From Streptomyces sp. NBC_01210 (lineage in GTDB: Bacteria; Actinomycetota; Actinomycetes; Streptomycetales; Streptomycetaceae): a stretch of 64,000 nt of DNA. How positions within the stretch are numbered: position 1 is the stretch's first letter; every line of letters starts with the position of its first letter. The notes beneath the pieces are model-generated. The model was not told the origin of the DNA. It ran no database searches and saw nothing but the letters and a program-made list of their open reading frames with translations. A program made the translations under genes and the position numbers. This document shows positions 1 through 7,715 of the stretch, piece after piece. The DNA lies in NCBI RefSeq assembly GCF_036010325.1, contig NZ_CP108549.1, positions 2,170,001-2,234,000 on the forward strand, given 5' to 3'.

Positions 1-452
1 CAGGCGTTGACCTCTGCCCAGCGCCAGACGAGGGAGCGGCCGACCGTACCCTCGGGCTCCGGGAACGCCGGGGCGTCATGACGCCGCTCGCCGTTCACCC
101 ACTGCAGGACGTTCTGCCGGCTGCGGCCGGCCCGCTCGGCGATGTCCGATACGCCGACCAGGTCCGGGTCGAGCCGGAGCAGACGCAGCTGGGGCAGCTC
201 CTCGTGCAGCCGTACGACCAGACGGTGCGCCGCGTCAATGGCACTGTCCCCGCTTTCCGACACATCCAGGAGATGCTTGCCCCGGTGAAGGGTGAGCAGC
301 CCGTCGAACTCGTCGAAGATGACGCCGACCGCCACGTCATCGTCCACGCTGATGCCGTCCACGACGAAGACAAACTCGGCAACGAGCCGCTTGAGGACTT
401 CGCGGATCTCTTTGTGCTGGTGATCCGCCGGTGACACTTCGCGCCCGACCAT
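1..452 (-). CDS. HTH DNA-binding protein (3' end cut off by window)
   Basis: The minus-strand frame stays open from an ATG at 452 to the window edge, about 150 residues. A GGGGAG Shine-Dalgarno-like stretch lies just upstream of the ATG. The N-terminal two thirds is acidic with no recognised domain. Around residues 110-130 is a helix-turn-helix-like segment (VSDIAERAGRSRQNVLQW) followed by WVNGERR, as in small MerR/excisionase-like DNA-binding proteins of actinomycetes. The C-terminus lies outside the window, so length and family are uncertain. A perfect palindrome 33 bp upstream of the start could be its operator or that of an unseen regulator. Confidence 0.6.
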   Translation of the reverse strand, partial: MVGREVSPADHQHKEIREVLKRLVAEFVFVVDGISVDDDVAVGVIFDEFDGLLTLHRGKHLLDVSESGDSAIDAAHRLVVRLHEELPQLRLLRLDPDLVGVSDIAERAGRSRQNVLQWVNGERRHDAPAFPEPEGTVGRSLVWRWAEVNA

Positions 453-484
453 CCACCATCTCCCCAACGCTCACGGCGGTACCG

Positions 485-503
485 GGAGTTGACTGTCAAC
501 TCC
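485..503. promoter_or_regulatory. Perfect 19-bp palindrome, candidate operator
   Basis: GGAGTTGAC-T-GTCAACTCC is a perfect inverted repeat with 9-bp arms around one base. It lies 33 bp upstream of the minus-strand HTH gene start. The form fits a dimeric-repressor operator (for example MarR or GntR type); the cognate protein is not known. Confidence 0.5.
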
Positions 504-914
504 GCGTGACCGAGAGACCACCCCTGGGGTACGACAATCGGCGAAATCGCACGTCGATGCGGCATTTGAGACCTCGGGTCGGTCATTCGCGGTCAGCGGT
601 CACGCGGGAGGAGGCAGCGGATCTGCTTGCCGACGGGTGTCGGCCGTGACGTCCCAGCCGGGCGCGAGCAGATCCATGAGCGGGAGCCCACAGCCGGACT
701 CGGCAGTGGTGGCGTCGAGTTGGACGCCAGTGCGGCGTGATGCGAGTGTTTCGCGGTTCCTGGACTACTTGGCGAGCTCCACCTGGTGGGGATCCGGTGC
801 GCAGCGCCGCCTGTGCTCATGAGGTAGTTACCGCGATTTCCGGTTCGGAGCCGGGTGGGAGGCGTGCTTCACTTCCGCGTAGTGATCCGAGGCCGTGAGA
901 AGGGGAGGCCGCTT
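504..914. other. Intergenic region without a supported gene
   Basis: No reading frame here has convincing codon bias, RBS or family resemblance. The only structure I see is nested: GGATCTGCT (619-627) pairs with AGCAGATCC (667-675) and encloses a smaller hairpin, GCCGAC-GGGT-GTCGGC. It may be a terminator-like or degenerate structure. The promoter for the downstream TldD gene presumably lies in the last 100 bases but shows no clear hexamers. Confidence 0.5.
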
Positions 915-2438
915 GTGGCCCATGACATCGATCAGACGTTCACCGCGCTGCCGCTGCGGGCCCTCGCCGACGCGGCACTCGCGCGGGCGCGTGCGCTCGG
1001 CGCCGAGCACGCCGATTTCCGCTTCGAGCGCGTGCGCAGTGCGGCGTGGCGGCTGCGCGACGCCAAGCCCGCCGGTTCATCGGACACCACGGACCTGGGG
1101 TACGCGGTGCGGGTCGTCCACGGCGGTGCCTGGGGCTTCGCCTCAGGGGTCGATATGACGATGGACGCGGCCGCCAGGGTCGCCGGCCAGGCGGTCGCGA
1201 TGGCGAAGCTCTCGGCGCAGGTGATCGCGGCGGCGGGCTCCGACGAGCGGGTGGAGCTGGCGGACGAGCCGGTGCACGCGGAGCGGACCTGGGTCTCCGC
1301 GTACGAGATCAACCCGTTCGAGGTGCCCGACGAGGAGAAGACGGGGCTGCTCGCGGAGTGGAGCGCGCGGCTGCTGCGGGCGGACGGCGTTGCGCATGTG
1401 GACGCCTCGCTGCTCACGGTCCAGGAGAACAAGTTCTACGCGGACACGGCGGGCACCGTCACCACGCAGCAGCGGGTGCGGCTGCATCCGCAGCTCACGG
1501 CCGTCGCCGTCGACGAGACGACCGGCGAGTTCGACTCGATGCGCACGATCGCGCCGCCGGTGGGGCGCGGCTGGGAGTATCTGACCGGCGCGGGCTGGGA
1601 CTGGGAGTCCGAGCTGGAGCAGATCCCGGCGCTGCTGGCCGAGAAGATGCGCGCGCCGAGCGTCGAGGCGGGACGCTACGACCTGGTGGTCGACCCGTCG
1701 AATCTCTGGCTGACCATCCATGAGTCGATCGGCCATGCCACCGAGCTGGACCGGGCGCTGGGGTACGAGGCGGCGTACGCCGGGACGTCCTTCGCCACCT
1801 TCGACAAGCTGGGGAAGCTGGCGTACGGCTCCTCGATCATGAATGTGACGGGCGACCGGACCGCCGAGCACGGTCTCGCCACGGTGGGCTTCGACGACGA
1901 GGGCGTCGAGGCGCAGTCGTGGAACCTCGTCAAGGACGGCACGCTGGTGGGTTACCAGCTGGACAGGCGGATCGCGAAACTGACGGGTCTCGGCCGGTCC
2001 AACGGCTGCGCCTACGCGGACTCCCCGGGCCATGTGCCGGTGCAGCGGATGGCGAACGTGTCACTGCAGCCGGAGCCGGGCGGCCTGTCGACGGAGGATC
2101 TGATCGGCGGGGTGGAGCGCGGCATCTATGTGGTCGGCGACCGGTCGTGGTCGATCGACATGCAGCGCTACAACTTCCAGTTCACCGGGCAGCGCTTCTT
2201 CCGTATCGAGAACGGCAGGCTGGCCGGTCAGCTGCGCGATGTCGCGTACCAGGCGACGACGACGGACTTCTGGGGCTCGATGGAGAAGGTGGGCGGCCCG
2301 CAGACGTACGTCCTGGGCGGCGCCTTCAACTGCGGGAAGGCCCAGCCGGGCCAGGTCGCGGCGGTCTCCCACGGCTGCCCGTCCGCGCTGTTCCGCGGCG
2401 TCAACATCCTCAACACGACGCAGGAGGCCGGTCGATGA
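915..2438 (+). CDS. tldD: TldD-family metalloprotease
   Basis: The 507-residue protein belongs to the TldD/PmbA (peptidase U62) family, whose TldD and TldE members form a heterodimeric zinc protease. It carries the metal-binding HExxxH motif of TldD (HESIGH, near residue 271) and the Gly-rich C-terminal half of the family. I chose the GTG at 915 because AGGGGAGG lies 7 bases upstream; an in-frame start at 855 has no RBS. Its stop overlaps the ATG of the next gene (ATGA), so the two should be co-translated as the two subunits. In other bacteria TldD/E processes microcin and RiPP precursors and degrades unfolded peptides; the substrate here is unknown and no RiPP precursor is visible nearby. 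Confidence 0.88.
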   Translation: MAHDIDQTFTALPLRALADAALARARALGAEHADFRFERVRSAAWRLRDAKPAGSSDTTDLGYAVRVVHGGAWGFASGVDMTMDAAARVAGQAVAMAKLSAQVIAAAGSDERVELADEPVHAERTWVSAYEINPFEVPDEEKTGLLAEWSARLLRADGVAHVDASLLTVQENKFYADTAGTVTTQQRVRLHPQLTAVAVDETTGEFDSMRTIAPPVGRGWEYLTGAGWDWESELEQIPALLAEKMRAPSVEAGRYDLVVDPSNLWLTIHESIGHATELDRALGYEAAYAGTSFATFDKLGKLAYGSSIMNVTGDRTAEHGLATVGFDDEGVEAQSWNLVKDGTLVGYQLDRRIAKLTGLGRSNGCAYADSPGHVPVQRMANVSLQPEPGGLSTEDLIGGVERGIYVVGDRSWSIDMQRYNFQFTGQRFFRIENGRLAGQLRDVAYQATTTDFWGSMEKVGGPQTYVLGGAFNCGKAQPGQVAAVSHGCPSALFRGVNILNTTQEAGR

Positions 2439-3826
2439 GCCGCAACAGCAAGCCGCACGAGACGGTCGAGCGGGCACTGGAGCTGTCCACCGCCGACAGC
2501 TGTGTCGTCATCGCCGACGAGCATTCCTCCGCCAATCTGCGCTGGGCCCGCAACGCCCTGACCACCAACGGTGTGACCCGCGGCCGCACCCTCACCGTCA
2601 TCGCGACCGTCGACGGCGCCGAGGGCACCGCCTCCGGTGTCGTGTCGCGGTCCGCCGTCACCGCTGCCGATCTTGAGCCGCTGGTGCGGGCCGCGGAGGC
2701 CGCCGCACGCGCAGCCGGGCCCGCCGAGGACGCCCAGCCCCTCGTCGAAGGGGTCCCGGCCTCCCCGGACTTCACGGACGCGCCCCTCGAGACGTCCTCG
2801 GCCATCTTCGCGGACTTCGCGCCCGCGCTGGGCGAGGCCTTCGCCCGCGCCAAGGCCGGTGAGCGTGAGCTCTACGGCTTCGCCAACCATGAGCTGAGCT
2901 CCACCTACCTCGGTACGTCGACCGGGCTGCGGCTGCGGCACGACCAGCCGAACGGGACGCTGGAGCTCAACGCCAAGTCCCCGGACCGCGCCCGTTCCGC
3001 CTGGGCGGGCCGTTCGACGCGGGACTTCAAGGACGTGGACCCGGCGCAGCTGGACGCGGAGCTCGCGCAGCGCCTCGGCTGGGCTCAGCGCCGAATCGAG
3101 CTGCCCGCCGGGCGGTACGAGACGCTGCTGCCGCCCACCGCCGTGGCCGATCTGCTGATCTACCAGCTGTGGTCGTCGACGGCGCGGGACGCGGTGGAGG
3201 GCCGTACGGTCTTCTCCAAGCCGGGCGGCGGCACCCGCGTCGGCGAGAAGCTGTCCGATCTTCCGCTCACTCTGCGCAGCGATCCGAACGAGCCGGGCCT
3301 GGAGTCCGCGCCCTTCGTGATCGCGCACTCCTCCGGCGACGACGCCTCGGTCTTCGACAACGGCCTGCCGCTGTCGAGCACCGACTGGGTACGCGACGGA
3401 AAGCTGGAGCACCTGGTCACCACCCGGCACAGCGCCGGTCTGACGGGCCTGCCGGTCGCGCCCGGCGCCGGCAATCTGATCCTGGACGGCGGCGGTGAGC
3501 GTTCGCTGGACGAGATGGTGTCCGCGACGGCCCGCGGGCTGCTGCTGACCTGCCTCTGGTATATCCGCGAGGTCGACCCGGCGACGCTGCTGCTGACCGG
3601 TCTCACCCGGGACGGCGTCTATCTCGTGGAGAACGGCGAGGTCGTCGGCGAGGTCAACAACTTCCGCTTCAACGAGTCGCCGGTCGACCTGCTGTCGCGG
3701 GCCACCGAGGCCGGCCGCACCGAGAAGACGCTGCCGCGCGAGTGGGGCGACTGGTTCACCCGGGCCGCGATGCCCGCGCTCCGGGTCCCGGATTTCAATA
3801 TGAGTTCGGTCAGCCAGGGCGTATAA
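2435..3826 (+). CDS. TldE/PmbA-family protease subunit
   Basis: The 463-residue protein is a TldD/PmbA relative that lacks the HExxxH zinc motif, as expected for the non-catalytic TldE-type subunit. The ATG at 2435 overlaps the stop of the upstream TldD gene, and AGGAGG sits 8 bases upstream. The C-terminal half keeps family features (GLPVAPGAGNL and a Gly-rich GDGERS-like turn). Known biology: TldD and TldE form a heterodimeric cage in which only TldD binds metal. The overlap and matching length support a dedicated partner. The stop is followed after a short gap by the tyrS leader, so readthrough into tyrS is possible. Confidence 0.85.
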   Translation: MSRNSKPHETVERALELSTADSCVVIADEHSSANLRWARNALTTNGVTRGRTLTVIATVDGAEGTASGVVSRSAVTAADLEPLVRAAEAAARAAGPAEDAQPLVEGVPASPDFTDAPLETSSAIFADFAPALGEAFARAKAGERELYGFANHELSSTYLGTSTGLRLRHDQPNGTLELNAKSPDRARSAWAGRSTRDFKDVDPAQLDAELAQRLGWAQRRIELPAGRYETLLPPTAVADLLIYQLWSSTARDAVEGRTVFSKPGGGTRVGEKLSDLPLTLRSDPNEPGLESAPFVIAHSSGDDASVFDNGLPLSSTDWVRDGKLEHLVTTRHSAGLTGLPVAPGAGNLILDGGGERSLDEMVSATARGLLLTCLWYIREVDPATLLLTGLTRDGVYLVENGEVVGEVNNFRFNESPVDLLSRATEAGRTEKTLPREWGDWFTRAAMPALRVPDFNMSSVSQGV

Positions 3827-3842
3827 CCTCGGAGGAGTCTGT

Positions 3843-3890
3843 ATGCACAGACGTTCCCCCAGCACACCGAAGGAGACGCGAGACCCGTGA
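3843..3890 (+). CDS. Possible 15-residue leader ORF coupled to tyrS
   Basis: An ATG at 3843 has a near-ideal Shine-Dalgarno (GGAGGAG, 3831-3837, 5-base spacing) and opens a 15-codon frame, [15 protein letters not shown]. Its TGA overlaps the tyrS GTG (GTGA). The tyrS-proximal AAGGAG is 11 bases from its start, which is long. The arrangement suggests ribosomes load at the leader and reinitiate on tyrS. The peptide has no tyrosine codon, so simple tyrosine attenuation is not supported. This is inferred from signals only. Confidence 0.45.
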   Translation: MHRRSPSTPKETRDP

Positions 3891-5155
3891 CGGACATCGT
3901 CGACGAACTGCAGTGGCGAGGGCTGATCGCTCTCTCCACTGACGAGGACGCATTGCGCAAGGCGTTCGCGGACGGTCCCGTCACGTTCTATTGCGGCTTC
4001 GACCCGACCGCGCCCAGCCTGCACCTCGGCAACCTGGTCCAGATCCTCACCATGCGCCGGATCCAGCAGGCGGGGAACCGCCCGCTGGGCCTGGTCGGCG
4101 GTGCCACCGGTCTGATCGGTGACCCGAAGCCGAACTCGGAGCGCACGCTGAACGCTCCGGAGGTCGTCGCGGCCTGGGTGGAGCGGCTGCGCGGGCAGAT
4201 CGAGCGCTTCCTCGACTTCGACGGTCCGTACGCCGCGACCATGGTCAACAACCTGGACTGGACGTCGGGGCTCTCGGCGATCGACTTCCTGCGCGACATC
4301 GGCAAGTACTTCCGGGTCAACAAGATGATCGCGAAGGAGGCGGTCGCCCGGCGGCTGAACTCCGACGCGGGTATCAGCTACACCGAGTTCAGCTACCAGA
4401 TCCTGCAGGGCATGGACTTCCTGGAGCTGTACCGGCGGTATGGCTGCACCCTGCAGACCGGCGGCAGCGACCAGTGGGGCAACCTCACCGCGGGCACCGA
4501 CCTGATCCACCGGGTCGAGCCCGAGGCCGAGGTGCACGCGCTGGCCACACCGCTGATCACCAAGGCCGACGGCACGAAGTTCGGCAAGACGGAGTCCGGC
4601 ACGGTCTGGCTCGACCCGGAGCGGACCACTCCGTACGCCTTCTACCAGTTCTGGCTGAACGCGGACGACCGGGACGTCTCCAAGTTCCTGCGGATCTTCA
4701 GCTTCAAGTCCCGCGAGGAGATCGAGGAGCTGGAGAAGCTGACCGAGGAGCGGCCGCAGGCGCGTGCCGCGCAGCGGGCGCTGGCCGAGGAACTGACGAC
4801 GCTGGTGCACGGCGCTGACCAGTGCGCCGCGGTCGTCAATGCGTCGAAGGCGCTCTTCGGGCAGGGCGAGCTGGCCGAGCTCGACGAGCCGACGCTGCGG
4901 GCGGCGCTCTCCGAGCTGCCGCACGCCCAGGTCGCCGAGCTGGGCCCGGTCGTGGATCTGCTCGCGGAGGTGGGTCTCGCGCCGAGCAAGTCGGCTGCCC
5001 GCCGCACGGTGAAGGAGGGCGGCGCCTACGTGAACAACGTGAAGGTCACCGCCGAGGACGCCGTACCGGCGAAGGAGGAGCTGCTGCACGGCCGCTGGCT
5101 CGTGCTGCGCCGGGGCAAGAAGAACCTGGCTGCGGTCGAGGTCACGGCCGGCTGA
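3887..5155 (+). CDS. tyrS: Tyrosyl-tRNA synthetase
   Basis: The 422-residue class I synthetase charges tRNA-Tyr with tyrosine in the cytoplasm. The HIGH-type motif is HLGN (residues 46-49) and the KMSKS-type loop is KFGKT (from about residue 231). The tyrosine-pocket region [10 protein letters not shown] and the SDQWGN segment are present, and a C-terminal S4-like RNA-binding domain covers roughly residues 350-422 ([18 protein letters not shown]). Length is typical. The GTG start matches the first conserved residues (MTDIVDEL). A perfect 15-bp hairpin terminator follows the stop. Confidence 0.97.
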   Translation: MTDIVDELQWRGLIALSTDEDALRKAFADGPVTFYCGFDPTAPSLHLGNLVQILTMRRIQQAGNRPLGLVGGATGLIGDPKPNSERTLNAPEVVAAWVERLRGQIERFLDFDGPYAATMVNNLDWTSGLSAIDFLRDIGKYFRVNKMIAKEAVARRLNSDAGISYTEFSYQILQGMDFLELYRRYGCTLQTGGSDQWGNLTAGTDLIHRVEPEAEVHALATPLITKADGTKFGKTESGTVWLDPERTTPYAFYQFWLNADDRDVSKFLRIFSFKSREEIEELEKLTEERPQARAAQRALAEELTTLVHGADQCAAVVNASKALFGQGELAELDEPTLRAALSELPHAQVAELGPVVDLLAEVGLAPSKSAARRTVKEGGAYVNNVKVTAEDAVPAKEELLHGRWLVLRRGKKNLAAVEVTAG

Positions 5156-5184
5156 TCAGCCGCGGCAGAAGAACCGAGTCCGGT

Positions 5185-5220
5185 GGCGGCCGGGTGAGCT
5201 TCGTTGCTCACCCGGCCGCC
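5185..5220. terminator. Terminator between tyrS and the convergent GlsB-like gene
   Basis: Perfect 15-bp stem (5185-5199 with 5206-5220) around a 6-base TTCGTT loop, 29 bases past the tyrS stop and 12 bases past the end of the convergent gene. There is no T-tract, which is usual for Streptomyces terminators; it could serve both strands. Confidence 0.85.
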
Positions 5221-5232
5221 GCCGTACCCGGC

Positions 5233-5508
5233 TCAGGCTCTCTGCCTCTTGCTCCGCATCGCGGTGTAGGCCATTTCGCCGAGGAAGACGATGACGACGG
5301 CCGCCAGGAGCTGGAGTCCGTGCCGGCCCCAGTCGATGCCCTTGGTCTCGGCGATGCCGAGACCCATCGCGAGCCAGTTGCCGAGCGCAGCGCCGACGAT
5401 GCCGCAGATGGTGGCCAGCCACAGGGGCATGTGCTGCTTGCCGGGAAGGATCGCTTTCGCGATCAGGCCCAGCACGAAGCCCACGATGATCGCCCACAAC
5501 CAGCCCAT
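5233..5508 (-). CDS. GlsB/YeaQ/YmgE family small membrane protein
   Basis: The 91-residue protein matches the transglycosylase-associated (GlsB/YeaQ/YmgE) family of small stress-linked membrane proteins. It starts MGWLWAIIVGFVLGLIAKAI, with a Gly-rich helix, the conserved LPGKQ turn, then two further hydrophobic segments (about 31-55 and 68-85). The ATG at 5508 has GAGGAGG 6 bases upstream; the longer in-frame ATG at 5535 lacks an RBS. The C-terminus is basic (RSKRQRA). The role in the membrane is not established for the family. Confidence 0.85.
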   Translation of the reverse strand: MGWLWAIIVGFVLGLIAKAILPGKQHMPLWLATICGIVGAALGNWLAMGLGIAETKGIDWGRHGLQLLAAVVIVFLGEMAYTAMRSKRQRA

Positions 5509-5722
5509 GGCTGCCTCCTCGTACGTGCTCCGCATGAGCAGTTACGCCGTCAGTCTCGGCCTGTCCGCGATACAGCGCATTTCGGGCGGCGCCATACGCA
5601 CTACAGCGCAGTCGGGACACTCAGGGGGCTCCCCCGCTCTCGTAGGTGTCGGAGGTGCGGCGTACGGTGGAAGGCGTCAGGACCTGGGAGCGTCCGGCGT
5701 GGAAAATCGGTGGTGGAACCTG

Positions 5723-6106
5723 ATGCGGAAGCATGGCAGTACGGAGGTCTTCCGGATCACGGGAGCCCGGCAGGGGCTCGCGGACGACGTCCGTGGCCGA
5801 CAGCGCCGCTATGTGATTTCGATGTCGGTGCGGACCGTGGCGGTGATCCTCGCCGCCGTCCTGTGGAACGTCGAACGTCATGTGGCGATCGTGGCGCTGG
5901 TGCTCGGTGGGCTTCTTCCCTACATTGCCGTGGTGATCGCCAACGCGGGCCGGGAGAACGCGCCTTCGCTGCCGTCGACCTTCGTTCCGACCCCTTCCCG
6001 GCCGATGATCACGCCTTCCCCGGGACCGCCCACAGCCGCCGCGGCGGAGGACGAGCCGGAAGCCGGAGCCTCCGAGCGGGACCGTCGAGAGCGCGACCAG
6101 AGCTGA
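5723..6106 (+). CDS. DUF3099 family membrane protein
   Basis: The 127-residue protein fits the actinobacterial DUF3099 family. A short basic N-terminus (EVFRITGARQGLADDV) precedes two membrane helices (about 34-50 and 54-75), then a Pro/Ser/Ala-rich acidic tail. I chose the ATG at 5723 because family members begin at the equivalent MRK position; an in-frame GTG at 5699 is the alternative, and neither has a strong RBS. It is divergent from the GlsB-like gene. Function is unknown. Confidence 0.75.
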   Translation: MRKHGSTEVFRITGARQGLADDVRGRQRRYVISMSVRTVAVILAAVLWNVERHVAIVALVLGGLLPYIAVVIANAGRENAPSLPSTFVPTPSRPMITPSPGPPTAAAAEDEPEAGASERDRRERDQS

Positions 6107-6228
6107 TTTCACGGGGCTTGCGAAGCTCAAGAAAAGCTCAGATCAATCATGAAGTTCCGGTGCACCACACCCCGTTCCCCGTGACATACTTCGTAAGCGC
6201 TCCGCATCCCCCGTCGGAGCGACGGACC

Positions 6229-6264
6229 GACGCCGGGCAGCTCCCCCCGTGGCTGCTCGGCGTC
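6229..6264 (+). terminator. Hairpin between DUF3099 gene and next ORF
   Basis: Arms 6229-6241 and 6252-6264 pair over 13 positions (one G-T) around a 10-base loop; GCCTTGTTT follows. It is probably the terminator of the DUF3099 transcript. Because it lies only 22 bases before the next start it could instead be a leader structure. Confidence 0.55.
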
Positions 6265-6286
6265 GCCTTGTTTGGGATGAACATCA

Positions 6287-6589
6287 GTGAGTGACGAAAC
6301 ACCGATCTGCTCCGCCAAGGGCTGCCGCACCGACGCCGTCTGGGTGCTGGCGTGGAACAACCCGAAGCTGCACACTCCTGAGCGCCGCAAGACCTGGCTC
6401 GCCTGCGACGAGCACCGTGAACATCTCTCCCACTTCCTTGACCTGCGCGGTTTTCTCAAGGATGTGGTGACGCTCGAGGAGTGGGAGCGTGGCTCCTCCG
6501 GCTCGGGCTCGGGCTCGGATGCCGACCCGAGCTCGGGCTCGGATGCCGGCTCGCGCGGCCCGGAATCCGGCTCAGCCGCCGATCGCTGA
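6287..6589 (+). CDS. Small Cys/His protein with Ser-Gly tail
   Basis: The 100-residue protein has Cys8, Cys13 and a CDEHREH segment (about 40-46) that could bind a metal ion. A DLRGFLKDV stretch follows, then a low-complexity tail from residue 70 in which GSGSGSDAD and SSGSDAGS are encoded by a repeated ggctcgggctcggatgccg unit. It starts at GTG 6287 (MSDETPICS). The core looks like a conserved actinomycete hypothetical; I do not know its function. It converges with moaA and the 3' ends overlap by 18 bases. Confidence 0.7.
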   Translation: MSDETPICSAKGCRTDAVWVLAWNNPKLHTPERRKTWLACDEHREHLSHFLDLRGFLKDVVTLEEWERGSSGSGSGSDADPSSGSDAGSRGPESGSAADR

Positions 6590-7591
6590 CATCGGCCGGT
6601 CGGGCTGCAGGAACGACGGGTCGTCAAGGCCCGATCCCGCCTTCTTGCCCCACATCGCCACCTTCCAGATGCGTGCGATCTCCTCGTCGGGTGCGTCCGA
6701 ACGCAGCGCGGCGCGCAGGTCCGTCTCCTCGCGGGCGAACAGACAGGTGCGCACCTGACCGTCGGCGGTGAGACGGGTGCGGTCGCAGGCCTGGCAGAAC
6801 GGGCGGGTGACGGAGGCGATGACGCCGACCCGGTGCGGTCCGCCGTCCACGGTCCAGCGCTCGGCGGGCGCGGATCCACGCTCCTCGTCGCCCTCCGTGG
6901 TGAGCGTGAAGCGCGTACGCAGGGAATCCAGGATGTCGCCGGCGGTGATCATGCCGTCGCGCTTCCAACCGTGCTGAGCGTCGAGCGGCATCTGCTCGAT
7001 GAAGCGCAGCTCGTAGTCGTTGGCCACGGCCCAGGCGAGCAGCTCGGGGGCTTCGTCGTCGTTGAGCCCCGGCATCAGAACCGTATTGACCTTGATGGGG
7101 GTGAGGCCGGCGGCGCGGGCGGCCTCCAGGCCGTCCAGCACATCGCGGTGGCGGTCGCGGCGGGTGAGGGTCTTGAAGACGTCGGGCCGCAGGGTGTCGA
7201 GCGAGACATTGACCCGGTCCAGGCCGGCGTCCTTGAGCGCGGCTGCCGTGCGCTTGAGTCCGATGCCATTGGTGGTCAGCGACATCTGGGGGCGGGGCTC
7301 GAGAGCGGCGCACCGCTCGACTATTCCGACCAGCCCCGGCCGCAGCAGCGGCTCCCCGCCGGTGAAGCGGACCTCGGTGATGCCGAGCTCGGTGACGGCG
7401 ATACGGATCAGCCGGACGATCTCGTCGTCACTGAGCAGATCCGGCTTGGCGAGCCACTGCAGACCTTCCTCCGGCATGCAGTACGTACACCGCAGATTGC
7501 ACCGGTCGGTCAGCGAAACTCGTAGGTCAGTGGCCACACGGCCATAGGTGTCGATGAGCACGGTGGGCCCCCTCCCCGCTTGGCGGATCAT
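6572..7591 (-). CDS. moaA: GTP 3',8-cyclase (molybdenum cofactor biosynthesis)
   Basis: The 339-residue radical-SAM enzyme converts GTP to 3',8-cyclo-GTP in the first step of molybdopterin synthesis. The N-terminal cluster motif CNLRCTYC lies at residues 31-38, followed by the FTGGEPLLR SAM-binding segment. A second Fe-S site lies in CQACDRTRLTADGQVRTC. The protein ends in the Gly-Gly tail typical of MoaA. The ATG at 7591 (MIRQAGRGPTVLIDTYGR) fits family length better than the ATG at 7624. No other moa gene is adjacent. Confidence 0.96.
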   Translation of the reverse strand: MIRQAGRGPTVLIDTYGRVATDLRVSLTDRCNLRCTYCMPEEGLQWLAKPDLLSDDEIVRLIRIAVTELGITEVRFTGGEPLLRPGLVGIVERCAALEPRPQMSLTTNGIGLKRTAAALKDAGLDRVNVSLDTLRPDVFKTLTRRDRHRDVLDGLEAARAAGLTPIKVNTVLMPGLNDDEAPELLAWAVANDYELRFIEQMPLDAQHGWKRDGMITAGDILDSLRTRFTLTTEGDEERGSAPAERWTVDGGPHRVGVIASVTRPFCQACDRTRLTADGQVRTCLFAREETDLRAALRSDAPDEEIARIWKVAMWGKKAGSGLDDPSFLQPDRPMSAIGG

Positions 7592-7651
7592 ATTGCCTTC
7601 GAGCCTACGCCAGGGGGCTGACAACTCCGGGGCCCGATTGTCACGAGGAGC

Positions 7652-7691
7652 GGCACGGCCGCGTCGTAGGACTCTACGACGCGGCCGTGCC
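7652..7691 (-). terminator. Terminator downstream of the symporter gene
   Basis: A perfect 18-bp stem (7652-7669 with 7674-7691) closes on a GACT loop, 24 bases past the symporter stop. It separates the symporter transcript from moaA, which lies on the same strand. Confidence 0.88.
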
Positions 7692-7715
7692 CGGCGCTCG
7701 GTACTGCGTCCCGGG

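Noticed and set aside
637..822. Short plus-strand frame in the first intergenic region ending WWGSGAQRRLCS
   Set aside because: No RBS or recognisable domain; the frame runs through the inverted-repeat region.
2228..5089. Very long minus-strand open frame across tldE and tyrS
   Set aside because: It is antisense to two clearly homologous genes; Arg/Gln/Gly-rich shadow typical of high-GC DNA.
5185..5220. Hairpin considered as a small RNA or tRNA remnant
   Set aside because: It is a simple stem-loop after tyrS, best explained as a terminator; no tRNA fold.
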